From contig CP087211.1 of the NCBI GenBank assembly GCA_020912385.1, positions 2,540,704 to 2,604,703 on the forward strand: a DNA stretch of 64,000 bases, read 5' to 3'. Below, piece by piece: positions 21,600 to 30,878 of this stretch; the first letter of the stretch is position 1, and every line of letters begins with the position of its first letter. Source of the DNA: Neofusicoccum parvum (Eukaryota; Ascomycota; Dothideomycetes; Botryosphaeriales; Botryosphaeriaceae). Made by a program: the position numbers and the translations under genes. The notes beneath the pieces were generated by a model, which was not told where the DNA came from, ran no database searches, and was given only the letters and a program-made list of their open reading frames with translations.

Positions 21600-24333
21600 A
21601 ACTCCAACCATCTCGTAGATCGCACCCCGCGCCCATCACACACCACACATCCATCCGCCTGCTCTCTCTACTGCTGCTCTCCGGCATAGCGCCGCCGCCT
21701 GCGTTCTTTACCGACGCCTAGGCATTCGAAGCTAGCCTCTCGCCCGTTCCTCCCGACGTCTTCACCGCGTACACCGACCTCAAGAACAAGTATCCGAACG
21801 TCCGCGTCACCCAGCACCTATAGCCCCATACTAGAGAGCTCGTGGCGCGTACGCGTAGGCTTCGATCGCCACTCCCCTATCATTACCGCGCTCGGGCAGT
21901 CCCGCTGGGCGCTAATAGTCGACCGCCTCTACAGCCTCTTCAGAGAGGTCGCGCTGACGTTACGCGAGTTTACCGACTATCTCCGCCAGTTAGTCGAGCA
22001 CCAGCCGCCGGTCGAGTGGGCTTAGGCCTGGTACGCGCTAGAGGGCGCCCGTAGCAACCGCCGCGAGAACAAACCACGCCGATAGCGCGTCGCCCGTGAG
22101 CCCGCCTGGGTTCCCATGGACGTTTGCGACGCTATAGCCCTGAGCAACGTTACCGTGAAGCGGTCGGGCAAGCCGAAGGCGGTAGTGGCTGACCTCGACA
22201 TCTCTCCGCAGCGTTCTACGCTCACACCATCGAAGCTCAACATCTCTCCGCAGCGTACTGCCCTTACGCCGTCCAAGGCCGCGCGACGCCGCCAGACCCC
22301 GTCACTAGGCTAGGAAGCTGCAACGCTGCGCACATCTTCTGCCGAGACAGAGCCCGAGGTCGCGAGGGCGAGCACGGAGCAGCAGGACCTCGACGACGCT
22401 CCTAACCCCGGCGTCAATGACCTCTTCAGCTAGGATGATGATTCCGAGTATGGCTTCGCGCCAGCCCCGTACTCTTCACCTCCATCCACACCGCGAGGAC
22501 CACCGCGGCCAGCACCTGACCCTTCACCCGTCGCAGATCTCCCGGTCACGCCAGATGATTCTCTCCAACCGCCGCAAACCACCAGCCCAGCCGAAGATGT
22601 TGCCCTGCCTAGCCCGGGTCCGCCATCTCCCGGTGAACGCTCTACCGAAAAGCCTTCTCCCCGCTCTATCTCTTCCAGTACCTTGGCTCCCAAAGCAGCT
22701 CCCCCATCGCCGTCTCCCTCTAAGAGCGCGGTCCCATAACATCTAGTTTCTGTCGATAACTCCGACGAAGCGCATACCGCCGCCGCCACTACAACTGCGG
22801 ACAACGACATGTTACGACTTAAGAAGAACAAGTCAGATTCTCAAAGTTGACTGAAGTTTCTAAGCTAAAGAAAAGAAGAAGAAAAGGAAAGGAATAGGGG
22901 AAGAGGAGGGGAGTTTATATACACAGCCTAAGTGCTAGTTAAAATTCAAACGGCCGGGCCCTGGCTTCCCTTTCCAGCCTGTTCTGGCCAAGTGTCGCCC
23001 CTTGGTGACTGAACCCCGGGTTCAGCGTCCCTTGCCAGCCGTTTCCCGATTAGGCTTAGTTTTCTACAGGTCCTTCTGCCCGTTTCCAGCGACCTGCCGA
23101 AGGTCTCGGCGCTGGCACTCCCTTCTTACCTGGAGAATAAGATGTTGACGGTCTGAATCGTTACACGATATTGAGGATACCTTGGACAAGCTTCGCCATG
23201 CGTCGATAGTAGGACACGTGGCGATCTGGCTGATACTAGAGCGCTTCCTGCCTTCGTACATCCACGTCATCGAAATCATTATAGAGGACATCTCATCGTG
23301 GGATGACTGGGCTACAGATCAGTAGTATCGCAAGGCATCGGGAAAGACGGTGATCCTCGCGCCTTTGTTCCAGCCCTTACGTAAGCACTAGGTGCTGCTC
23401 ACTCTCGAGTTAAGTAGTAAAAGAGCAACCCTTTACAACTCCGTGGTCAAAGGGGCGCTTAATTCGGGGCCCGCTGCGCGCGTAATCATCAGAACACTCG
23501 GTCGTGATTGGGCGGCTGAGGGGTGGCAGTATTCGCTAGAACCATTAGCAAGTACTTCCTGCCTGTCTCGTCTCCGATCAATTCTTGCTGACGGGCTTTG
23601 AAGACTCTACAGCAGCCTAATTTATCTTCCTACGGGCTGCGAGTCACTCTCTCCTATCTGTTTATTGCCGCCGGCACCGATCTCCGAGATGTAGATCTAT
23701 CCCTCTAGCGATAAATCTTCCGTATTGCCCTCGGTGATAGCTCAGTCGAGGTCGACGAGATGATACCACCACTTCCCACATCTACTAATATCAGTACCAC
23801 CACCCCTGCCGGCTTCGCCGGTCTTGTTCTCGCGCACTAGCAGGCTGTTAAGCGGCACCGTCATCTCTATAGCTAGGGCGAAGCCATCGACCACGCCTTT
23901 CACCTTGTTTCCGCGCTTCTGCTTGCAGCTCGGATGAGCGCCAGTAAAGCCGACGAGGAAGCGCGCGCTCTACGTACCAATATCAGCACGCGTTCTCACG
24001 TCATCGAAGCGCAAAAAGAGTGCTTTAAAGGAAGTCTGTCCGCAGCCGACGAAGACGCTCTTACGGCGCTGAGCAGTGCTCTCAAGGTAATAGACCTAAA
24101 GCTGGCGGGAGCCGAGGGCCGGGCGCGTCGCAGCTGCAAGCCGTGCGAGACATTCGAACGCGTCTGGCCACCTCTCTACAGGTTCCAACAACGACAGGCC
24201 CAGCTCCGAAGCACGGTAGAGAAGGACGTCGAGGCTCGGACGCGCGACCTGCGCGGCGTCGAGGAATACCTCGCGCCAGATTGGAGGCACTGCGGCGGTT
24301 CAGATGTAGTTTGATGATGCGGATGGTTGAATA
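21600..24333 (+). pseudogene. Large decayed fungal gene of unknown function, split by a solo LTR
   Basis: Coding-like sequence with TAG interruptions. The N-part reads PPDVFTAYTDLKNKYPNVRV and QSRWALIVDRLYSLFREVAL ... FTDYLRQLVEHQPPVEWA-stop (21750-22030). The middle has the short repeat (L/D)(D/N)ISPQR(S/T)xLTPSK and a Pro/Ser-rich linker (22440-22740). After the LTR the frame resumes with HVAIWLILERFLPSYIHVIE, and a helical, coiled-coil-like C-part follows (23930-24320). Removing the LTR and one target copy restores the reading frame across the insertion. I have seen similar N-terminal domains in ascomycete hypothetical proteins but know no function. One or two original genes are possible. 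Confidence 0.45.
22810..23165 (-). mobile_element. Solo LTR of the element-B family
   Basis: 356 bp beginning TGTTACGACTTAAGAAGAAC and ending GAATCGTTACA, collinear with the 349-bp LTRs of element B (same 3' block with CTTCTGCCCGTTTCCA and CTGCCGAAGGTCTCGGCGC). It is flanked by CGACA (22805-22809) and CGATA (23166-23170), a 5-bp target duplication with one C-to-T change. Orientation follows element B. It arose by recombination between two LTRs and sits inside a former coding region. Confidence 0.85.
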
Positions 24334-24923
24334 ACGGTCACGGGAACTCTTACGCGCAGCACGATGACATGCTTTCGAGGTGAATGAGTTACGGCTTGTT
24401 CAAGTGGCTACCTACGCAGAATTGAACCAATTTAATAGTTTCGTGAGTGGTCGACTTATCCAAGATGACGCCCGCGTGTTACGGCTTCGCTCGCCAGTGG
24501 TGCTTGCAGGAAGGCCGCCGGGAGCGCCATCTACCATTTTACCGGAGTCAGATGCGGCGCTCGCCCGTGCCCTCCCTCTAATATATACACGCTTCACCAA
24601 AAGGGTGCGCCAGGACGGTGCGTGCGGAACGCTGAATGCGATTAGAAGAAGGAATGACTGCAGGCTCTACGTCTCCCGGCGGTTCCTTCCCTTTCTACAA
24701 GTAGTCAAAAGTAAAAAAAAACAACCACTAGTCCACCAATCAATCCTCCAACAGTAGACTTACACTCAAGCATCACCCGGCTAACCGTAGCACTGAAAGT
24801 TTGAGTCGTGACAATAAGATCTAATAACAATCAAGCTTAGGTACTAGTTGTTACTATACCGGCGACACCAGGGCAATCTTCACTCAACGGCGTAAAGTAG
24901 GAGAAAGACACTATAGAAAGCTG
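24334..24923. other. Non-coding spacer
   Basis: No domain-bearing frame and no clear repeat. Short frames exist around 24380-24757, but their translations look random and lack family signals. Confidence 0.4.
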
Positions 24924-24979
24924 TCAACCACATTGGCCCGCAATCACGTGTTTTACCTCCTTGTTCCACACGCGTTTTA
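24924..24979 (+). repeat. Repeat R1, plus-strand copy (left half), ending in a LINE target-site duplication
   Basis: Carries TCAACCACATTGGCCCG and AATCACGTGTTTT as in 17850-17945 (inverted). Its last 14 bp, CCACACGCGTTTTA (24966-24979), are repeated at 27166-27179 beyond the inserted LINE, after which R1 continues to ACCATACACCT near 27213. It may be the 5' UTR of the LINE that starts at 27287. Confidence 0.65.
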
Positions 24980-27165
24980 TTTATTTATTTATTTATTTAT
25001 TCAGTTTAACGTCCTTTTTGAGTCTGAGACTATGAAAGACGGGCTGTTAGGCCGAGGCTAGCTGCGTCTATCTAACGACATTGGGTGATTTCAAGGAAGG
25101 TACTAGGAACGGTAGGCGTTAAACGCTCGAACTAAGGGGTGACCCTTCAAGGAAATACTGGAGAATCCTGGATAACGTAGGGAACTAAGGAGTGGTGCGT
25201 CGGACGTATTTTATTCCTCGTCAGGAGAGTCGTTTAGAATCCACCGGCGCGTAGATATCTTGGTGATTTTAAGGAATTTAACTGTAGCTAAAATTCCTCG
25301 TGGCGTAGAGAATAGATCTTTGAATTCTGGGCGAAGGTTCTCTAGAGCGTCGACAAATAAGGTCCGGTAGGGCCTTGTTATTGGACACTTTAGTAGAAGA
25401 TGCCTTGGGGTTTGTGCGGCTGTTCCTGAACAGTGGCATCTATCCGAGGTAGTATGATTGAATCGGTAGAGATATGACTTGAAGTAGCCATGTCCTATTC
25501 GTAGCTGGTAGAAGGCGGATGCAGGTTCACGCTCGTGCGTAGGTGGTTTAAACCTCCGCCTTCCTACTAAGTCGAATGTCCGTGAAAACGTGGAGGAAGG
25601 AGCAGATTTAAGCCGTTCCTCCCAGTCGGTATAGATGACTGCCTTTGCCTGCATACCGAAGTATCCGTAGCTTATACCGTTGCCTTCCGGGGGGAGATCC
25701 GTAGCTTGTTTTGCGAGTTTATCTGCCCGTTCGTTGCCTCGTACGTTGACGTGTCCAGGAACCCATTCTAGGGAGACGGTATTACCTCTATCCCGTAGTG
25801 TTGTAGCTGCACTAATAGCCCGCTTCTGCCACTGCTGGCCGGGCGTATTTTTCGGGATCCGTAGCCTTAAGAGCGCGGCTTGGTTATCTGCGTAGGCTCT
25901 TATATCTTTACACGAGTATTCTCGTTCTACGGCTAGCTCTAAGGCGGTTGCAATACCTTCGATTTCGCCGTTATAAACGAGGTAGTTTAGACCGAGGTTC
26001 TTTACTACGTATGCTTGTTCCTCGTCCGCAGATAGGCTATAATCTACTAGGCTTACCCCAACTCCAACGCCTTTCCCCTGGGGGATGACGGATGCGTCAG
26101 AGTAGAGAGCTATTAGATTCGGTGGGGCGTCCAGTATACGATGCTCATGTTGTTGTCCTTCGAGTTTCTTATCTAGTATGGAGATTCTAGTAGTATAGGG
26201 AGTATCCCCGTACCACGGCGGGTAAAGAAAGGGATCTATTTCCTCTAATCCAGGGGGGTAGGAGGTAAGTGTCGCCTTTATGTTCTCTAGTCTCGTAGTA
26301 GGGGGTCCCTCCCTTCCTCCTAGGTTTATCCGCGTTAAGGCCTGCCGGATGGGGTGGGATTCTCCTAGTTTACTGACTCGAAGGGTGTACTTGCGTTGCG
26401 CCTGTTCGAGTCGTAGGGGGACCGGTGGGATTGCCGCCTCTACCTCTAAAGGGATAATCGGAGCTGTCTTAAACACGCCTAGGATCTTTCTAAGGGCGAG
26501 ATTCTGTAGTTTTATAGCTTGTCTAAGAAAAGCTCCGGTATTCTTCCCGTAGAGTTCGCAGGCGTAGTCGGAGCTGCTAATAACGCACGCGTTATATAGT
26601 TGTCTAATTGCAGCTGGGGAGAGTCCCCGTTCAACGTTTACGAGACGGGAGAGGCGGAAGAGAGCGTTCCGGGCCTTACTTATCCTTCTAGAGGCATGCT
26701 CTTTAAAGGATAGCAGGGGATCGAAGTAAACTCCTAGCCAGCAGATAAGATTTTTAGGCTTACTAACTGAACCCGTTGGTAAGGTAATTGTTGTCGCCTT
26801 CGCTTGTTTTGAGTTCGAGAAATGGATGAGTTCGGTCTTATCTAGGTCGAAAATAATACCGCTCTTATCTCCGCGTTGAAAGAGACGTTTAACCTCTTCC
26901 TCTATAATCTTCTTGTTACGTTTAAAGCTGCCGGAGCTAGCTATTAAGCCAACGTCGTCGATATACGAGAGGTATGAGGCTAGAGTTGAGGGGAACATCT
27001 CTCGGAGGTAGATTAAGAATAGAATAGGGGAGACGGGGCTTCCCTGAGGAATTCCCGTGTCTATACTATTAAAACCTTCGGTCTCTCCGTTGAACGCGAG
27101 CCTAAGGAGCCGTTTATTCATAAATGAACGCACCCACGCAAGTAGGTTTAACGGTAGTCCTATAC
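24980..27165 (-). mobile_element. 5'-truncated LINE (element B-LINE) with 14-bp TSD and (TAAA)n tail
   Basis: On the minus strand it starts within the RT domain at 27165 and ends in a (TAAA)-type tail (24980-25001 on plus: TTATTTATTTATT...). Flanks CCACACGCGTTTTA at 24966-24979 and 27166-27179 are identical, the hallmark of target-primed reverse transcription. 5' truncation removed the endonuclease and the first RT motifs. The remaining ORF has no nonsense codon, so the insertion appears younger than most neighbours. Confidence 0.9.
25211..27165 (-). CDS. Partial LINE ORF2: reverse transcriptase and RNase H (about 651 aa)
   Basis: The frame is open from the truncation to TAA 25211. RT motifs: TGIPQGSPVSPILFLIYL, active site YIDDVGLIA and DLDKTELIHFS. 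RNase H follows with ALYSDAS, NGEIEGI, YADNQAALL and VPGHVNVRGNERADKLA, which supply the D-E-D-D residues. A C-terminal CHCSGTAAQTPRHLLLKC knuckle closes the protein. There is no native start codon; the first Met-like codon lies in the target duplication, so expression would need a host promoter. The sequence could still supply an active RT/RNase H fragment, but not autonomous transposition. Confidence 0.85.
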
Positions 27166-27286
27166 CCACACGCGTTTTACTACTTGCCTAGTTACTACAC
27201 CATACACCTGGGGCTCTTCCAGGCCTCAAAACCCTAGCAACAACCTTCCCAGCAGCTGCAGCAACGTGGTGGTTGGAATTGAGACT

Positions 27287-28654
27287 ATGGAAAGGGCTGA
27301 ACAACCCCTCCCAGTACCCACCTCTACCCGCCCCCAGCAGACACCCAAAAGCCTGCAGCGTGGCCAAATCAGCGTAGAATATGTCCAGAGAGCTGCCACA
27401 ACAGCAGACGCCATCCTACAAGCCCTCCAGACAATCGCTAGTAGACCTTCAGCCCTCAACAGCCAGATAAAAAATTTTCTCGGCGCCGCCAAGGAAATCT
27501 TCCAGGACCACATTACCCTCCGCCAGGAGGTAGCAGCCAAGGAACCAAACCTGAAGGATATCCTAAGGGAAGTCAAGCAGGTCCAGAAAACAGTCAGCCG
27601 TATCCAGGCAGCGCCTACACCAACTAGCCCAAGCTGGGCACACATCGCAGCCCAAACAGCCCCAAAGCCTCCTACCCCACCCACCACCACAGAAATCACC
27701 CTCCACCTTCCAGATGAAGCAAATAGACAGGAAGTAGCAAATCTCCCAAACGAAGCCATCATCTAAAAGATCCAGGCAGGAAAAGGCCTAGCCTGTAAAA
27801 GGGTACTCGCTGCTAGAAAGCTCCCTAGTGGGGATATCAGGATCTTTGTCCCGGACACACAAACAAGGACAGCCCTTCTCCAGGACCAGGAGTGGACCAC
27901 TGGACTCGGAAACGAGGTCCGCCCAAATCAACAACTATACTCAGTACTGGTCCACAACGTCCCTGTCAAGGGAATTAACACCACGGATCCCCAGGCCACC
28001 AAGGCCCTACAGGAGCAAAACCTGGTCTTACATCCAGGACTGCACATTAGCAAGCTAGCCTGGCTGAAGAAGAAGCTCCTAGAAGGGAAAACACACTCCG
28101 TAATCATCCTTAGTACCATAGACCCTGAGATAGCTAACCAGGTTATAGCTAAAGGACTAATCTGCAACTTTGCCCTACACACAGCAGAGTACTATAGTGC
28201 GAACTTTACAGTAACCCAATACTTTAAGTGCCAGGCATATGGCCACATTGCCACCCACTGTAGGAAAGAGCAAAAGTGCGGTCAGTATACAGGCAGCCAC
28301 GATACAAGAGAGTGCGGAAAGAAGAAAACGCAATGTACAAACTGCTCCTAAAAACATACAGCCTAGAGTAACCTATGCTCAGCGCGCAAGGCCCACCAGG
28401 CTAGAGCAACTCAAGCTCGACTGGCCACGCCAGGAAACTATAGGGAACAACCCCAAGCAGCCCAAAAGCCAACACAGAATGGATGGACCCTGGTAGGGTC
28501 CCGGAAGAGAATAAGGGAAGAGGAACCTAGGAGAAGAAAGCCAGGGCTTAACAGCTCCTAACACGCAGCCGAGGTCGAGAACCAGGAAGACCCCTACATA
28601 CAGGTAGAAATACCTACCACTCTACAGGCAGACACAGAGATGGAAGGAAACTAA
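27287..28654 (+). pseudogene. LINE-F ORF1: gag-like RNA-binding protein
   Basis: ATG 27287 (MERAEQPLPV). A helical N-part (ISVEYVQRAATTADAILQAL) is followed by a linker, an RRM-like region (DIRIFVPDTQTRTALL) and CCHC-type knuckles from 28229 (FKCQAYGHIATHC, CGQYTGSHDTREC, CTNC). The second knuckle has Tyr where Cys is expected (CGQY). Stops occur at 27764 (TAA) and around 28349, 28364 and 28559 (TAG/TAA). The natural stop TAA 28652-28654 shares its last A with the ORF2 ATG (TAATG). Confidence 0.7.
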
Positions 28655-29556
28655 TGATAAACATAAGCTACCTCTCGATTTTATAGTACAACGTAAATAA
28701 AAGTGTAAAGGGGGTAATGCTCCCACTCTTTCAAGATATCAGTCTAACAGCCCACCACATCCTCGCAATCCAGGAGCCATGGAGGAACCCAAGGACAAAA
28801 ATAACAGTAAAACACCCGGCCTACCATATAATCTTCCCCTAGGAAGGAATAGCAAGGACCTGCTTCTTCATAAGCAAGGCTATTACCGTAGAATCTTGGT
28901 AGACAACAATCTACTCTCTAGACCTTATCACCCTCTCCCTCACCACTGCAACCAACGTTATCCACATCTATAACTACTACAACCCACCCTCTACCCACAC
29001 AAGTACGGAACTAGGAAGCCTATCTATTCTCCCGAGAGCCCTTGCTATACAGGGGTAATATATCCTTCTCGGAGACTTTAATCTCCATCACCCCCTCTAG
29101 GGAGGTATTACCTCCCCTATACACCATACTCTTACAAATCACCTAATCGAAACTGCAACTACAGCAAACCTAAACCTAGCCCTCCTAAGAGGCACTATCA
29201 CTAGAAGAAGAGATAATAGTAAAAGCACTCTAGATCTCATCTTCACTTCCCAGTAGATAGAGGAAAGAATTATAAACTATAGAGTTAGCTATAAGCTAGA
29301 GTCATCATCTGACCACCTACCTATTCTTATAATACTCGACATCACCCCAACACCTACACTCCCCCAAACTCCAAGACCTCAATGGAAAAAAGCGGACTGG
29401 AAGAAGGTAAACATAACACTCTAGATAAAGCTTAGGAGCATCAGAACAAGCCAACCAAGCACTAAGATAGAGCTAGACGCCGCCGTCGAGCAGATCCAGA
29501 AGGCCATTCAGGACACCATCCAGGAAACCATCCCAGCTACAAAACCCTCACCCTAA
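28654..29556 (+). pseudogene. LINE-F ORF2: endonuclease domain only
   Basis: From ATG 28654: NISYLSIL, HHILAIQEPW (catalytic Glu), YILLGDFNLHHPL (GDFN core), STLDLIFTS and SSSDHLPILI (catalytic SDH): a complete apurinic-like endonuclease motif set in order. About nine in-frame TAG codons. It ends after TIPATKPSP, where the RT linker should begin. Confidence 0.75.
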
Positions 29557-29564
29557 GATATATG

Positions 29565-30545
29565 GATTGGATTGGATTGGATTGGATTGGATTGGTCTAA
29601 TCAGGCTACGATGTCTTCTGTGGAGACATAAGAGCCATCCTATATACATTACCGCGCCTTTCATTCGTCATTGCCTTGCCTCACTTCTCAGCCCAACTCC
29701 GTTTAGTGATCGTGCGGCGGCTGCGTCGCCCCGCTAGTCCTATCTAGGCCAGACAGCCGTGCAGTTGATTTTAGGAATTGAATCACCGCCTTCACTACCC
29801 GTATGTCCGGCCTCCATCGTTCCTTTGGCCCATCGACCGGTTGCCCAGTCCGCCAGTCCTGCCTCCTACTCCACCCTCCAAGCATGTATGAAACGTCACC
29901 CCACCTTTCCCCCACGCTACTTGCTAAATCTTTACGGGCCTGCTGCCACTGCGGGCAGACCAAAAGGACATGCTGTACTGTCTCCAGCCCATGTCCACAC
30001 TCGCACTGTCCTGATTCCTCTCTCCGTAGCTGGTAGAGAAATTCCCGAAGGAAGCTATGATTAGTCCGACACTGGATGAGGATTGCTGCACTTTCCGCGT
30101 CGAGGCTATTATATAGCCGTAGTGTGTGTTGTCCTGGGAAGGCTCCATCCAGCTTGCGCGTGTATTTCCCCCACGGGCTTGGCTTTACTGCTGCGTCCTC
30201 TCGTTCCTGGCGTAGCCGCTGCCTTACCAGCGCCTCAACTGTTTCCCTTGCTCGCCGCCTGTTTCGCCTATCGATCGTTGGTCGTAGCCCAGGTACTGTT
30301 GTCTCTTGCGCGGCTTGGTGTGCCGCCTCGTTCCCGGCGACTCCACTATGGGCTGGAACCCACATAAACATGACTGCTGCGCCCTTAACCTCGATCCTAA
30401 CTATAAGCTCCCGTATTCTCTTAACCAGATACTGGCCTGACAGGCTTGCTTGTGACGTCCCTACCCGCTGGAGTGCCTTTATACTGTCCGTAACTATCCA
30501 GAAAGTGTGCACGATGCGGCCCGGTATTGGTGCATTTATCTGCCG
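29565..30545 (-). mobile_element. 5'-truncated LINE (element G), 12-bp TSD, (CCAAT)n tail
   Basis: Minus-strand 3' end of a Tad-like LINE, terminating in six (CCAAT) units (plus strand GGATT, 29564-29595). Flanked by CTAAGATATATG at 29553-29564 and 30546-30557, an exact 12-bp target duplication. Length 981 bp. It integrated at or next to the broken end of LINE F. Confidence 0.9.
29703..30545 (-). CDS. Partial LINE ORF2: RNase H C-terminal part and Cys-rich tail
   Basis: An open frame of about 280 codons with no stop until 29703. IVTDSIKALQRV (the second half of RNase H), MWVPAHSGVAGNEAAHQAA (catalytic D/H loop; HSGVxGNE is the classic signature), then a helical region and CECGHGLETVQHVLLVC. 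It lacks a start and all RT motifs. No nonsense codons, as in the other recent LINE. Confidence 0.8.
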   Translation of the reverse strand, partial: RQINAPIPGRIVHTFWIVTDSIKALQRVGTSQASLSGQYLVKRIRELIVRIEVKGAAVMFMWVPAHSGVAGNEAAHQAAQETTVPGLRPTIDRRNRRRARETVEALVRQRLRQEREDAAVKPSPWGKYTRKLDGAFPGQHTLRLYNSLDAESAAILIQCRTNHSFLREFLYQLRREESGQCECGHGLETVQHVLLVCPQWQQARKDLASSVGERWGDVSYMLGGWSRRQDWRTGQPVDGPKERWRPDIRVVKAVIQFLKSTARLSGLDRTSGATQPPHDH

Positions 30546-30557
30546 CTAAGATATATG

Positions 30558-30878
30558 CTCAAATCCACCGCGCTCTTTAAATCCACTGCGCAGGGGTCTT
30601 TCCGTTTTCGTATAAGCCTTTCCGCACCTCACCGCCTCCGCGCCTCATCAAAATTCTGCCAGCATCTTTCGCCCCAGCTTATCTCGGACGATTAAGTAGT
30701 TAAAATAGATTAGTATCTCGTAATTGGAACGCGCTTGGATCGCGCTTCGATACAGGCGTAAAAAAAAAAAGATGGTACACGCGTCTAATAAGCTGGCTTC
30801 CTCTACTCGTTAATCTAGTACTTCTCCCATCGTTAGAAAACAGCTAAGTTTGCCGTAATTATCGCTACAAAAGCAACT
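30558..30878 (+). promoter_or_regulatory. Upstream region of the OrsD/recombinase-like gene
   Basis: Contains two similar words, AAATCCACCGCGC (about 30561) and AAATCCACTGCGC (about 30579), which resemble a motif cluster upstream of the telomeric helicase gene (54780-54873). An A11 run lies at about 30761. No gene. Whether these words are promoter elements or recombination sites is unknown. Confidence 0.3.

Larger units (their letters stand above)
27180..29556 (+). mobile_element. 3'-truncated LINE (element F)
   Basis: Possible 5' UTR (shared repeat R1), ORF1 with zinc knuckles, ORF2 with endonuclease domain only; it ends abruptly near 29556 before the RT. In-frame TAG/TAA codons are frequent. 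A later LINE (29565-30545) landed exactly at this edge. The element lacks RT, RNase H and tail. Confidence 0.75.

Noticed and set aside
29564..29595. (GGATT)n as an interstitial telomere or CRISPR-like repeat
   Set aside because: It is the tail of the minus-strand LINE that ends there, bounded by the 12-bp target duplication; no spacers exist.
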